From Alteribacter populi (GTDB lineage Bacteria; Bacillota; Bacilli; Bacillales; Salisediminibacteriaceae), in NCBI RefSeq assembly GCF_002352765.1, contig NZ_KZ293963.1, forward strand, positions 4,395,872 to 4,459,871: DNA of 64,000 nucleotides, given 5' to 3'. The notes beneath the pieces were generated by a model, which was not told the origin of the DNA, searched no databases, and saw only the letters and a list, made by a program, of their open reading frames with translations. This document shows positions 24,928 to 34,010 of the stretch, piece after piece. Each line of letters starts with the position of its first letter. Position 1 is the stretch's first letter. Both the position numbers and the translations under genes were made by a program.

Positions 24928-25846
24928 TCATGAAACGACGAAGCTGGATTTTGTCAAACATCGGAAGAAATTTTTCTTAATTTCGGCTGTTCTATTAACT
25001 GTCGGTGTGATCCTCCTTTCTACGATTGGCTTGAATTTAGGCATTGATTTTCGCAGTGGAACGACAATGGAAGTATTAGCGGATGAACCGTTAACAGCAG
25101 AATCGGTCGAGTCAGAATTTGAATCGGTCGGACTTACAGCAGACGATATTACGTTAGCTGGAGATAATAATGATGTGGCGCGAGCGAGCTTTATTGGTGT
25201 ACTTGGACAAAATGAAGTATTAGAAGCCCAACGTCATTTTGAGGAGTTATATGGGAATACCCCGACAGTCAGCAGTGTGACACCGTTAGTCGGGGAAGAG
25301 TTAGCAAGAAATGCGATAATTAGTGTGTTAATTGCTTCGGTCGGAATTGTCATTTACGTGACCATTCGATTTGAATTTTTATATGGGATCTCGGCGATCA
25401 TTGCCCTTTTCCATGACGCGTTGTTCATATTAACGATTTTTAGTATTTTACAGATGGAAGTAAACATTCCATTCATTGCCGCTGTTCTCACGATTATTGG
25501 TTACTCAATTAACGATACGATTGTTACTTTTGACAGGATTCGTGAGAACATGAAGCTTGAGAAGAAAGTTAAAACGTTTGAAGATGTAGCTCGAGTTGTA
25601 AATAAAAGTTTAGTGCAGACGTTGGCCCGTTCCATTAACACGGTGTTGACGGTTGTGTTTGCTGCAGGGGCTTTATTAATTTTCGGCGGCGATGCTATTC
25701 GCACTTTTTCACTTGCGTTGGTTGTTGGTCTTGTAGCTGGGACGTATTCATCCTTGTTTATCGCCGCACAGATTTGGTTAGTGTTTAAAGGAAAGCAAGT
25801 TGAAAAAAAGCGTTTTGATTCGCAAGTGCAAGGAAACGAAGCTTAA
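24917..25846 (+). CDS. secF: Protein translocase subunit SecF
   Basis: Partner of SecD. It has an N-terminal helix, then LNLGIDFRSGTTMEV, a small extracytoplasmic domain and five C-terminal helices with IIGYSINDTIVTFDRIREN. GTG 24917 is 10 bases from AAGGAG and overlaps the secD end by 11 bases; the GTG at 24908 is only 1 base from the ribosome site. In B. subtilis secD and secF are fused in one gene, so the separation is a difference worth noting. A terminator follows. Confidence 0.95.
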   Translation: MNFDHETTKLDFVKHRKKFFLISAVLLTVGVILLSTIGLNLGIDFRSGTTMEVLADEPLTAESVESEFESVGLTADDITLAGDNNDVARASFIGVLGQNEVLEAQRHFEELYGNTPTVSSVTPLVGEELARNAIISVLIASVGIVIYVTIRFEFLYGISAIIALFHDALFILTIFSILQMEVNIPFIAAVLTIIGYSINDTIVTFDRIRENMKLEKKVKTFEDVARVVNKSLVQTLARSINTVLTVVFAAGALLIFGGDAIRTFSLALVVGLVAGTYSSLFIAAQIWLVFKGKQVEKKRFDSQVQGNEA

Positions 25847-25852
25847 TTATTG

Positions 25853-25898
25853 AAAGGTGGTGCCCTAGACAAAATGTTGTAGGTCACCACTTTTTTTG
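25853..25898 (+). terminator. Intrinsic terminator after secF
   Basis: GGTGGTGCCCTA pairs with TAGGTCACCAC (one bulge), followed by seven T. Confidence 0.85.
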
Positions 25899-25910
25899 AA
25901 AGATAATTTA

Positions 25911-26003
25911 TAAGAGGACAGCTACCTTCACTCCGCTCGTCTCAAGGGAAAAGCATCCTTGAGACTTTAAAACATTCGAGCTGACGCTGTTTTTAATAAA
26001 GGT
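25911..26003 (+). repeat. R2 repeat copy b
   Basis: Same text as 20170-20262 with a few substitutions (CACTCCGCTCG for CACGCCGCTCG). First part of the second composite module. Confidence 0.85.
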
Positions 26004-26292
26004 TCTTTTCGCATAGATTGTTGTTTTTTATTGATAAATCGAAGGAGCGAAAGGTGGCGACTCCCTCAGGAAAAGCAACAATGGTTTTCTTGCGACGAGG
26101 CTGAAGTATTGCCCGCGGCATAGAAGACACCGTGAATCCGAACGAAGTGAAGGAAGAACGGATGTCGCACTTGTGCCCTGCCCTGGGGTGAAAGCGTCCG
26201 CCTGTAGCGGATTCGAGCTCTTCTCTTATCCGAAAGCAACAATCTTTTGAAAACAGCCTTAATAAAAGACCGCTTTGCGGTTTTTCATTAAG
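26004..26292 (+). repeat. R3 repeat copy b
   Basis: Aligns along its whole length with 20263-20543, including GATAAATCGAAGGAGCGAAA, GTGAATCCGAACGAAGTGAA and the terminal GCGGTTTTTC hairpin. Confidence 0.85.
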
Positions 26293-26373
26293 ATTTAAGA
26301 AATGATAAAAAGCTACGTTTCGGTGTCTAGCGCAAGGCGCCATCGCGATAGTCAGGCGCCTTGCGCTTTTCTT
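26293..26373 (+). repeat. R1 repeat copy c
   Basis: Short R1 form. Arms AGCGCAAGGCGCC and GGCGCCTTGCGCT are a perfect 13-bp inverted repeat. Confidence 0.85.
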
Positions 26374-26578
26374 ATGTGTTTAGATCGGGAGATAAATAAA
26401 CCTGAAAGAGTCAGGAGCCCCACCGCAAACTTGGGAATCCTCCCCCAGGTGAAACAGAGGAACATTCTTAAAAAAACATCATAAAAAGAGTATGGACTAA
26501 TTTTGCTCGAGAAAAATAATGTACATTAGGGTAGGCTAGAAAGATTGAGGTATGGAAGGTTTTAATGGAGGGTCATCA

Positions 26579-27478
26579 ATGACAACAGACCAGGATTTAC
26601 GCTATAAAAAAGTGAGAATGGGCGCATGGATCGGGATCATAGGAAATGTCGTTCTAGCGATTGTAAAAGCGGTCGTTGGTATTATGGCAAATAGCCGTGC
26701 GCTCGTTGCTGATGCGGTACATTCCGCGTCTGACGTCGTGGGATCCGTAGCTGTCCTTGTTGGAGTGAGAGCTGCGAAAATGCCGCCGGACGAAGATCAT
26801 CCGTATGGACACGGAAAAGCAGAGACAATTACAGCTATCATCGTAGCTGTTCTCTTGTTTGTCGTGGGATTGGAAATCGCTATCAACGCTATAAAAGCTT
26901 TTTATGAGCCGATTTTCGTTCCTGGAATGGCGGCGATTTATGCTGTGATTTTTTCGATTATTGTAAAAGAGTTTATGTTTCGATATAAGATTCGTTTGGG
27001 TAAGAAATATAAAAGCGATGCTTTAATTACAGATGCATGGCACCACAGATCCGATGTATTTTCTTCGCTTGCTGCATTACTTGGGATTGGGGCTTCCATT
27101 TTAGGAGGTACTCTTACTATTGACTGGCTTGTCTATGCAGATCCGCTGGCGGGGCTATTTGTAGCAGGACTTATTATAAAAATGGCTTGGAAGTTAGGGG
27201 GAGAAGCCGTCCATAATACGCTCGATCATGTGCTGCATGATGAAGACACCAATGAGATGCTTGAAGAAGCAATGAAAGTTGAAGGTGTGCTGGAAGTTAA
27301 TGAATTACTAGCAAGAGAGCATGGACACTATGTTATCGTCGACATCAAAGTTGCGGTAAACCCCCATATAACAGTGGAACAAGGTCATAAAATAGGAAAA
27401 AAAGTTAAAGATCGACTAATGGAAGACGAATACGTACAAGATGTACGTGTGCATATTAACCCTTATTCGGAAGTGTAA
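26579..27478 (+). CDS. Cation diffusion facilitator (divalent metal/H+ antiporter)
   Basis: A 299-residue CDF exporter with six predicted helices and a C-terminal cytosolic domain (about 205-299). Metal-site text is visible in helix 2 (ADAVHSASDVVGS), in HPYGHGKAE and in helix 5 (DAWHHRSDVFSS, an HxxxD-type site). It most resembles the MneP/MneS-type exporters of B. subtilis, which remove Mn2+, but Zn2+ or Fe2+ export is equally open. ATG 26579 is 7 bases from GGAGG; the earlier ATG 26552 lacks a ribosome site. A LapA-domain gene follows after 19 bases. Confidence 0.9.
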   Translation: MTTDQDLRYKKVRMGAWIGIIGNVVLAIVKAVVGIMANSRALVADAVHSASDVVGSVAVLVGVRAAKMPPDEDHPYGHGKAETITAIIVAVLLFVVGLEIAINAIKAFYEPIFVPGMAAIYAVIFSIIVKEFMFRYKIRLGKKYKSDALITDAWHHRSDVFSSLAALLGIGASILGGTLTIDWLVYADPLAGLFVAGLIIKMAWKLGGEAVHNTLDHVLHDEDTNEMLEEAMKVEGVLEVNELLAREHGHYVIVDIKVAVNPHITVEQGHKIGKKVKDRLMEDEYVQDVRVHINPYSEV

Positions 27479-27497
27479 AAAAGGAGAGTGGGAGTAA

Positions 27498-27833
27498 ATG
27501 CGAGGGCAATGGGGACTCATCACCGGAATTATTGTTGTCTTAATTATTGCGATTTTTGCAGTCATCAATGTCGAGCCCGTGGAAGTTAACTACTTGTTTG
27601 GACAAAATGAATGGCCTTTAGTGCTCGTGATCATTGGTTCCGTCCTTATGGGTGGTTTGATTGTGGGCAGTGTTGGCATTTATAAAATTTACCGACTTCA
27701 GCAGGAAGTGAAGAAACTACAGCTTGAAAATGAAGGTCTGAAAAATGATCCAGAAGGACGATCCCGGGTAAAAGAAAGAAGTAAGCGAGCAAAGGACGAA
27801 AATAATCATGACGTGACAAAAACAAAACAATAA
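27498..27833 (+). CDS. LapA-domain (DUF1049) membrane protein, YrvD-like
   Basis: A 111-residue protein with two membrane helices (about 6-26 and 40-64) and a basic, coiled-coil-like tail (QQEVKKLQLENEGLK). The text FAVINVEPVEVNYLFG is characteristic of the LapA/DUF1049 family. B. subtilis yrvD lies at the same place before recJ. The lapA name comes from an E. coli LPS assembly factor and does not fit a Gram-positive role. Ribosome site AAAGGAGAGTG. Confidence 0.8.
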   Translation: MRGQWGLITGIIVVLIIAIFAVINVEPVEVNYLFGQNEWPLVLVIIGSVLMGGLIVGSVGIYKIYRLQQEVKKLQLENEGLKNDPEGRSRVKERSKRAKDENNHDVTKTKQ

Positions 27834-27844
27834 TTAAATGCACA

Positions 27845-27873
27845 TTGTCACCCCTGTGCCCCTCTTGTATAAT
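27845..27873 (+). promoter_or_regulatory. Sigma-A promoter of recJ
   Basis: TTGTCA (27845-27850), 17 bases, TATAAT (27868-27873). The -35 includes the TTG that would begin the longest open frame, so the true recJ start must lie downstream. Confidence 0.75.
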
Positions 27874-27895
27874 GAGTGGGTCAGGGGTGTATTTT

Positions 27896-30244
27896 ATGCT
27901 TGAATCAAAATCCAGGTGGAACATTGAAACTACAGATGAAACGCTAGTCGATCAACTAGCTGTACAATTAAATCTTTCAAAACTAGCAGCGAGGCTTCTT
28001 GTTCAACGAGGTTGGACGAATGTTGAAGAAGCTAAACGCTTTTTACATATGGACGAATCGGCTCTTCATGATCCGTTTCTATTTAAAGGGATGGAAGAGA
28101 GTGTAGCTCGAATCAAGAAAGCGATCTCAAACGAAGAACGAATTCTTGTTTTTGGTGATTACGATGCGGATGGTGTGACGAGTACATCTGTTATGTATCA
28201 AACATTGAAAAGTTTAGGTGCCGACGTGTCCTTTTATGTACCCAATCGGTTTACAGAAGGTTATGGGCCGAACGAACCCGCATTTCGAAATGCTAAAGAT
28301 GAAGGTGTTAGTGTAATCATTACAGTTGACACGGGGATATCAGCAGTTTATGAAGCTTCAGTGGCAAAGGAGATAGGGATAGATCTTATTATTACAGATC
28401 ACCATGAACCGCCACCAGAGCTGCCAGATGCTTTTGCAATTGTTAACCATAAACAAGAAGATTGCCCTTACCCATTCAAATCTCTCGCAGGGGTAGGTGT
28501 TGCTTTTAAAACCGCTCAAGCCTTATTAGGCAGGTTTCCCGAAGAGTATCTCGACCTGCTGACACTTGGTACAATTGCAGACTTAGTGCCACTAGTAGAA
28601 GAGAATCGTTATCTTGTCCAAAGAGGATTGCCAAAAGTAGCTCAGACGAAGCGACCAGGGTTAAAAGCCCTTATGGAATTATGTGGTGTTCAAGGGCAGG
28701 ACGTAACAGAAGAGCATGTCGGATTTGCAATTGGACCCAGGTTAAATGCGGCAGGCCGACTAGACTCAGCTGATCCCGCTGTTTCTTTATTAATAACAGA
28801 AGATTCGATGGAAGCTGAGGAGATTGCCCAGCAAGTGGACGACTTGAACAAAGAGCGACAAAAGATCGTAAATGACATTACTAAAGAAGCGATTGCCCAA
28901 GTTGAGCAGGATGAAGGAAGTCCTGTGATCATTGTTGGTCAAGAAGGCTGGAATGCTGGAGTTATCGGTATTGTTGCATCACGTCTCGTTGAAAAATATT
29001 ACAGGCCGACGATTGTATTAAGTATTGACTCTGAAAAAGGGGTAGCTAAAGGGTCCGCGCGAAGTATCGAAGGCTTTGATATGTTTCAAAACCTGTCTGA
29101 GTGCCGTGAGTGGCTGCCTCACTTTGGAGGGCACCCGATGGCTGCAGGTCTTACAATGAATGTGGCCGACGTTGATAAGCTCAGAAAGAAGCTCAGTTTA
29201 TTGGCTGATGAGGTATTAAAGTCCGAAGACCTTATCCCAACGAAGCACGTCGATTTAATCGCAAAAGTAAACGAAGTGACAGTGGATGCAATCATGGATC
29301 TTCAGAAGCTTTCTCCTTTTGGTGTGGGACATCCTTCACCAAAAGTGATGATTGCGAAAACAAAGATTGGTCAGTTTAAGAAAATCGGTTCGAATAAAGA
29401 TCATTTAAAAATGACGTTTGAAGACGAAAGCGATTCTTTAGATGGCATTGGTTTTCGCATAGGAGATCTTTATGATCATATTACGCCATTGGACTTTGTT
29501 TCTGTAATTGGAGATGTGTCAATAAATGAGTGGAACGGGCATGTGAAGCCACAGCTGATTATAGAAGATCTAAAAGTAGAAGACTGGCAGCTTTTCGATT
29601 ATAGAGGGAAGCATATACCATGGCGCAACTTTACAGAAATGGAAGAGCAAGATCGTCTTGTCTTCGTGAAATTTAGAGAAAACACACCTATTCCAATGGA
29701 AATCGAAGCAGCGGGAATTAAGGTTATCGATTTTTCCAGCCGCCAACAAGTGTCATCAGAATATGACGTAACGGAATGCTTCGTCATATTAGCCGATATT
29801 CCAACCACTGAAGAGCAAATCCCTATTTTACTAAACGGAAAAAAACCGAGCAGGATATACGCTTTGTTTGCACAAGAAGAAGATGCCTATTTTCAAACGT
29901 TACCGACAAGGGAACACTTTAAGTGGTTTTATGCCTTTTTGAATAAACGAAAAAGCTTTCATCTTGAAAAGCAGGCTCAGGAGCTAGCAAAATATAAAGG
30001 ATGGACGAAAGATACGATTGATTTCATGAGTAAGGTGTTTTTTGAATTGGAATTTGTTACAATAAACAATGGGTTTGTGACGCTCGTGTCCGAACCGTCA
30101 AAAAAATCTCTCGCTGACTCTGTCCTTTATCAACAGCAAGTCAACCAAAGTGAGTTGGAAAATCAGTTGGTTTACTCTTCATATCGAGCGTTAAAACAAT
30201 GGATGACACCTTATATTGAAACAAAAATGAGTGAAACAGTATAA
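27896..30244 (+). CDS. recJ: Single-stranded-DNA-specific exonuclease RecJ
   Basis: 5'-3' ssDNA exonuclease of recombination and repair. DHH-family metal motifs are present: FGDYDADGV (near 80-88), TDHHEPP (near 158-164) and the DHHA1 signature FGGHPMAAG (near 400-420). A long C-terminal extension is typical of Firmicute RecJ. ATG 27896 gives 782 residues (786 in B. subtilis) and lies 8 bases from GGGGTG; upstream in-frame starts fall in the promoter. apt follows 29 bases later. Confidence 0.96.
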   Translation: MLESKSRWNIETTDETLVDQLAVQLNLSKLAARLLVQRGWTNVEEAKRFLHMDESALHDPFLFKGMEESVARIKKAISNEERILVFGDYDADGVTSTSVMYQTLKSLGADVSFYVPNRFTEGYGPNEPAFRNAKDEGVSVIITVDTGISAVYEASVAKEIGIDLIITDHHEPPPELPDAFAIVNHKQEDCPYPFKSLAGVGVAFKTAQALLGRFPEEYLDLLTLGTIADLVPLVEENRYLVQRGLPKVAQTKRPGLKALMELCGVQGQDVTEEHVGFAIGPRLNAAGRLDSADPAVSLLITEDSMEAEEIAQQVDDLNKERQKIVNDITKEAIAQVEQDEGSPVIIVGQEGWNAGVIGIVASRLVEKYYRPTIVLSIDSEKGVAKGSARSIEGFDMFQNLSECREWLPHFGGHPMAAGLTMNVADVDKLRKKLSLLADEVLKSEDLIPTKHVDLIAKVNEVTVDAIMDLQKLSPFGVGHPSPKVMIAKTKIGQFKKIGSNKDHLKMTFEDESDSLDGIGFRIGDLYDHITPLDFVSVIGDVSINEWNGHVKPQLIIEDLKVEDWQLFDYRGKHIPWRNFTEMEEQDRLVFVKFRENTPIPMEIEAAGIKVIDFSSRQQVSSEYDVTECFVILADIPTTEEQIPILLNGKKPSRIYALFAQEEDAYFQTLPTREHFKWFYAFLNKRKSFHLEKQAQELAKYKGWTKDTIDFMSKVFFELEFVTINNGFVTLVSEPSKKSLADSVLYQQQVNQSELENQLVYSSYRALKQWMTPYIETKMSETV

Positions 30245-30273
30245 ATGCAAGAAGATTTTAGGAGGAAACAAGG

Positions 30274-30786
30274 ATGGATTACAAAGATTATATTACAGTT
30301 GTAGAGAATTTTCCAAAAGAAGGAATTCGCTTTAAAGATATTACGACGCTCATGGAGAATGGCGAAGCATACAAAAAAGCAATTGATGACATGGCTGAAT
30401 TTGCTAAGGAAAAAAACATTGATGTCGTTGTCGGCCCTGAAGCAAGAGGGTTCGTAGTTGGTTGCCCGATTTCATATTCATTGGGTATTGGCTTTGTTCC
30501 TGTTCGTAAAGCAGGGAAACTTCCTCGTGAAGTGCTGGCAGTAGACTATGGTCTTGAGTATGGTAAAGACAGCCTTAACATTCATAAAGACTCTATTAAG
30601 CCAGGGCAAAAGGTTCTAATTTCCGACGATTTACTTGCCACAGGTGGAACGATCGAAGCTACAATTAAAATGGTTGAAGGGCTCGGCGGTGTAGTCGCTG
30701 GTATTGTTTTCATGATTGAACTTACTTACTTAGAAGGACGAGAAAAGTTAAAAGACTACAACGTCTATTCATTAGTTCAGTATTAG
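30274..30786 (+). CDS. apt: Adenine phosphoribosyltransferase
   Basis: Salvages adenine with PRPP to AMP. The PRPP-binding loop VLISDDLLATGGT is at about 120-132 and the family segment EARGFVVG near 60. Full length at 170 residues. AGGAGG upstream. The recJ-apt-relA order is conserved in Bacillus, though here about 500 bases separate apt from relA. Confidence 0.97.
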   Translation: MDYKDYITVVENFPKEGIRFKDITTLMENGEAYKKAIDDMAEFAKEKNIDVVVGPEARGFVVGCPISYSLGIGFVPVRKAGKLPREVLAVDYGLEYGKDSLNIHKDSIKPGQKVLISDDLLATGGTIEATIKMVEGLGGVVAGIVFMIELTYLEGREKLKDYNVYSLVQY

Positions 30787-30797
30787 TACAAGTCATC

Positions 30798-30826
30798 AAG
30801 GGGTGCTCAAAAAGGCACTCCTTTCA
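30798..30826 (+). terminator. Intrinsic terminator after apt
   Basis: AAGGGGTGC pairs with GCACTCCTT, followed by a short T/C-rich tail. Confidence 0.7.
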
Positions 30827-31011
30827 TATAATACATACTTTCATTGTATTTCCTATGATATTTTGAGTTTCCATACAAATAACAATGACAGTTTCTTAAA
30901 TATTATGTTAAGATAATGGCAATTCAAGATTCTCGGAAAAAAGAAAGAATAGGTAAGACAGGGGAAGATGGTTGGTAGGATGCACACAAGCCTTTTGACT
31001 TCTGCTGATGT

Positions 31012-31036
31012 ACTCGGCAAATGCCGAGTTTTCTTA
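31012..31036 (+). terminator. Hairpin with T-run in the apt-relA gap
   Basis: ACTCGGCA pairs perfectly with TGCCGAGT around AA/AT, followed by TTTTCTT. No gene ends here, so it may close an untranslated transcript or be a decayed R3 end. Confidence 0.65.
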
Positions 31037-31080
31037 ATCCATCTATTCGACAAATTTCTCAACCTCTCATGAAAGAAATT

Positions 31081-31230
31081 TTTAAGATTAAAGAAGTATA
31101 AAGTCAATATCTCGATGTCTAGCTCCAACGCCTACGGTATCGAGGTCATTTAGGCGATCCACTGAAGTAAGAATGCGGCTTTTAATTACCACACCTCAAA
31201 TGCTTGCCGCAAACAGGGCGCTTGTACTCT
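31081..31230 (+). repeat. R1 repeat copy d (divergent)
   Basis: TTTAAGATTAAAGAAGTATA leader, ATGTCTAGCTCCAACGCC and an ending GGGCGCTTGTACTCT. Internal part differs from other copies. Directly upstream of relA. Confidence 0.65.
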
Positions 31231-31292
31231 AGCAGTACTAAAGAGCAAGACAAGCTTTCTGAACAACCTCTAATAGGATGTAAGGTGATTCC

Positions 31293-33473
31293 ATGACAAG
31301 TGAACAAGTGCTTCAAAAAGCAAGTGAATATCTGTCCGAGCAAGATGTGACCTTTATAAGAAATGCTTACCTTATGGCGGAAAATGCTCACAAGGACCAG
31401 TTTCGTAAATCAGGAGAACCGTATATCGGTCATCCTGTTCAAGTGGCGGGGATTCTTGTTGAATTGGGCATGGACCCCAACACTGTTGCTGCGGCGTTTC
31501 TCCATGATGTCGTAGAAGATACGTCTGCCCACATTGATAGCATTGCCGATCAGTTTGGTGAAGAAGTAGCCATGCTTGTGGATGGAGTCACAAAGCTCGG
31601 GAAAATTAAATATAAATCTAAAGAAGAACAACAAGCTGAAAATCACCGAAAAATGTTTGTAGCGATGGCGAAGGACATTCGCGTGATTTTAATTAAGCTT
31701 GCCGATCGTCTTCACAACATGCGGACACTGAAGCATTTGCCACCAGATAAACAGCGGAGAATTGCCAATGAAACGTTAGAGATTTTTGCACCTCTAGCCC
31801 ATCGGTTAGGGATTTCAGCAATTAAATGGGAGTTAGAAGATACTTCACTACGATATTTAAACCCACAGCAATATTATCGAATTGTTAATTTGATGAAAAA
31901 GAAGCGTGCGGAAAGAGAAAGCTATATCGATGAGGTAAAGAATAAAATCCAGGACCGGCTTGGAAATGTAAATGTTAAAGCCGATATTAATGGACGTGCA
32001 AAACACATTTACAGTATTTATCGTAAAATGGCGTTGCAAAACAAGCAATTCAATGAAATTTATGACCTGCTAGCCGTGCGGATCATTGTCAAAAATATTA
32101 AAGATTGCTACGCTGTCCTTGGGATTATTCATACACACTGGAAGCCGATGCCAGGTCGCTTTAAGGATTATATTGCGATGCCGAAAGCTAATATGTACCA
32201 ATCTCTTCATACGACTGTAATCGGTCCAAAAGGAGATCCTCTAGAGGTCCAAATCCGCTCGGAAGATATGCACAAAGTTGCTGAATACGGGGTAGCTGCA
32301 CACTGGGCATATAAAGAAGGGAAAACTGATGATGACAGTGGATCGTTAGATACGAAGCTGTCATGGTTTCGTGAAATTATTGAGTGGCAAAACGATACAA
32401 GTGACGCTCAGGAATTCATGGAGTCCCTAAAAATTGATTTATTTTCCGATATGGTGTTTGTGTTTACACCTAAAGGTGATGTTATTGAGCTTCCTAAAGG
32501 TTCAGTACCACTTGATTTTGCATATCGAATCCATACAGAGGTAGGGAACCGGTGTATTGGAGCAAAAGTGAATGGCAAAATGGTTCCTCTTGATCACGAG
32601 CTGAAAACAGGTGACATTGTCGATGTTCTTACGTCAAAACATTCGTATGGACCGAGTCAGGACTGGTTAAAGCTGACTCAAAGCTCGCATGCGAAAAATA
32701 AGATTCGTCAATGGTTTAAAAAAGAGCGTCGTGAAGAAAACGTTGAAAAAGGTAAAGATATGGTCGAGCGTGAAATTGGGCGGAAAGGCTACGACCAAAA
32801 AGACGTATTAACACATGAAAATATCAACCGTGTTGCAAACAAATTTAACTTTGGTACAGAAGAAGATATGTACGCAGCTGTTGGATATAATGGAATCACT
32901 GCAGCACAGATTGTGACTCGCCTTACAGATAACATTCGTAAACAACAAGATGAAGAGCAAGATAACCTAACACTTTCCGAAGCTGTTGAGGATTTAAAAA
33001 CCTACAATACTTCGAAAAAAACAAGTGTTGGCGTTCGCGTTAAAGGTATTGACAATTTGCTCATCCGTTTATCACGCTGCTGTAACCCAGTCCCAGGTGA
33101 TGATATTACCGGATATATTACAAAAGGACGAGGTGTAAGTATTCACCGCAGTGATTGTCCTAATATTAATAATGATGAAGCCAAAACACGGCTTCTTCCA
33201 GTAGAATGGGAAGGTAATCAGCAGAAAACGAAAAACTACAACGTCGATATTGAAATATCCGGCTTTGACCGTAGGGGCTTGTTAAATGAAGTTCTTCAAG
33301 CTGTAGCTGAAACGAAAACGAATATTAACGCTGTTTCAGGTAAATCAGATAAAAACAAAATGGCGACGATTGATATGACGATTTCGATTCAAAATATATC
33401 CCACCTACAAAAAGTAGTCGATCGAATTAAGCAGATCCCGGATATTTACGCTGTACGTCGAATAATGCATTAG
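31293..33473 (+). CDS. relA: Bifunctional (p)ppGpp synthetase/hydrolase Rel
   Basis: Ribosome-associated long RSH enzyme of the stringent response. The HD hydrolase domain has HDVVED (71-76) and DRLHNMRTL near 140, so hydrolase activity should be intact. The synthetase domain includes YDLLAVRIIV (near 255-264). TGS (about 390-450), a zinc-finger-like CCNPVPGD segment (near 590) and a C-terminal ACT domain follow. 726 residues (734 in B. subtilis). AAGGTGATT precedes ATG. Confidence 0.97.
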   Translation: MTSEQVLQKASEYLSEQDVTFIRNAYLMAENAHKDQFRKSGEPYIGHPVQVAGILVELGMDPNTVAAAFLHDVVEDTSAHIDSIADQFGEEVAMLVDGVTKLGKIKYKSKEEQQAENHRKMFVAMAKDIRVILIKLADRLHNMRTLKHLPPDKQRRIANETLEIFAPLAHRLGISAIKWELEDTSLRYLNPQQYYRIVNLMKKKRAERESYIDEVKNKIQDRLGNVNVKADINGRAKHIYSIYRKMALQNKQFNEIYDLLAVRIIVKNIKDCYAVLGIIHTHWKPMPGRFKDYIAMPKANMYQSLHTTVIGPKGDPLEVQIRSEDMHKVAEYGVAAHWAYKEGKTDDDSGSLDTKLSWFREIIEWQNDTSDAQEFMESLKIDLFSDMVFVFTPKGDVIELPKGSVPLDFAYRIHTEVGNRCIGAKVNGKMVPLDHELKTGDIVDVLTSKHSYGPSQDWLKLTQSSHAKNKIRQWFKKERREENVEKGKDMVEREIGRKGYDQKDVLTHENINRVANKFNFGTEEDMYAAVGYNGITAAQIVTRLTDNIRKQQDEEQDNLTLSEAVEDLKTYNTSKKTSVGVRVKGIDNLLIRLSRCCNPVPGDDITGYITKGRGVSIHRSDCPNINNDEAKTRLLPVEWEGNQQKTKNYNVDIEISGFDRRGLLNEVLQAVAETKTNINAVSGKSDKNKMATIDMTISIQNISHLQKVVDRIKQIPDIYAVRRIMH

Positions 33474-33492
33474 ATTAACAGGAAGTGATACG

Positions 33493-33936
33493 ATGCGTAT
33501 AGTAGTGCAAAAATCAAAAGAGGCTCGCGTTATTGTAAATCATGAAATTGTTGGTGAAATCGAACACGGTCTCATGCTTTTAGTCGGTGTTACGCATGAC
33601 GACGACGAGAAAGATGTCCAATTTGTAGCCGATAAGGTAAGTCACCTTCGTATTTTTGAAGATGATAACAATAAAATGAATAACAGTGTTTTGGATGCTG
33701 GCGGCCAAATCCTCTCTATATCGCAATTTACGTTATACGGTGATTGCCGAAAGGGACGTCGACCGAACTTTATGAATGCCGCGAAGCCAGACCAAGCCAA
33801 AGATTTATATGAAAAATTCAATGACCGGCTAAGAGATAACGGACTTCATGTAGAAACCGGTGTTTTTGGTGAAATGATGGACGTTGACTTTGTGAACAAC
33901 GGACCAGTTACTCTCATGGTCGATAGTAAAGAATAA
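33493..33936 (+). CDS. dtd: D-aminoacyl-tRNA deacylase
   Basis: Removes D-amino acids (and glycine from tRNA-Ala) mischarged on tRNA. Both DTD signatures are present: SQFTLYG (about 77-83) and NGPVT (about 138-142). 147 residues, full length. It starts 19 bases after relA behind AGGAAGTG, an arrangement conserved in Firmicutes. Confidence 0.96.
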   Translation: MRIVVQKSKEARVIVNHEIVGEIEHGLMLLVGVTHDDDEKDVQFVADKVSHLRIFEDDNNKMNNSVLDAGGQILSISQFTLYGDCRKGRRPNFMNAAKPDQAKDLYEKFNDRLRDNGLHVETGVFGEMMDVDFVNNGPVTLMVDSKE

Positions 33937-34010
33937 ACCGATCCTCATCCTGTCTAAATATCTTCTTTCTTGGTAACACTAAAAAGAAGTTTAAGGCAGA
34001 GAGGACGAAG

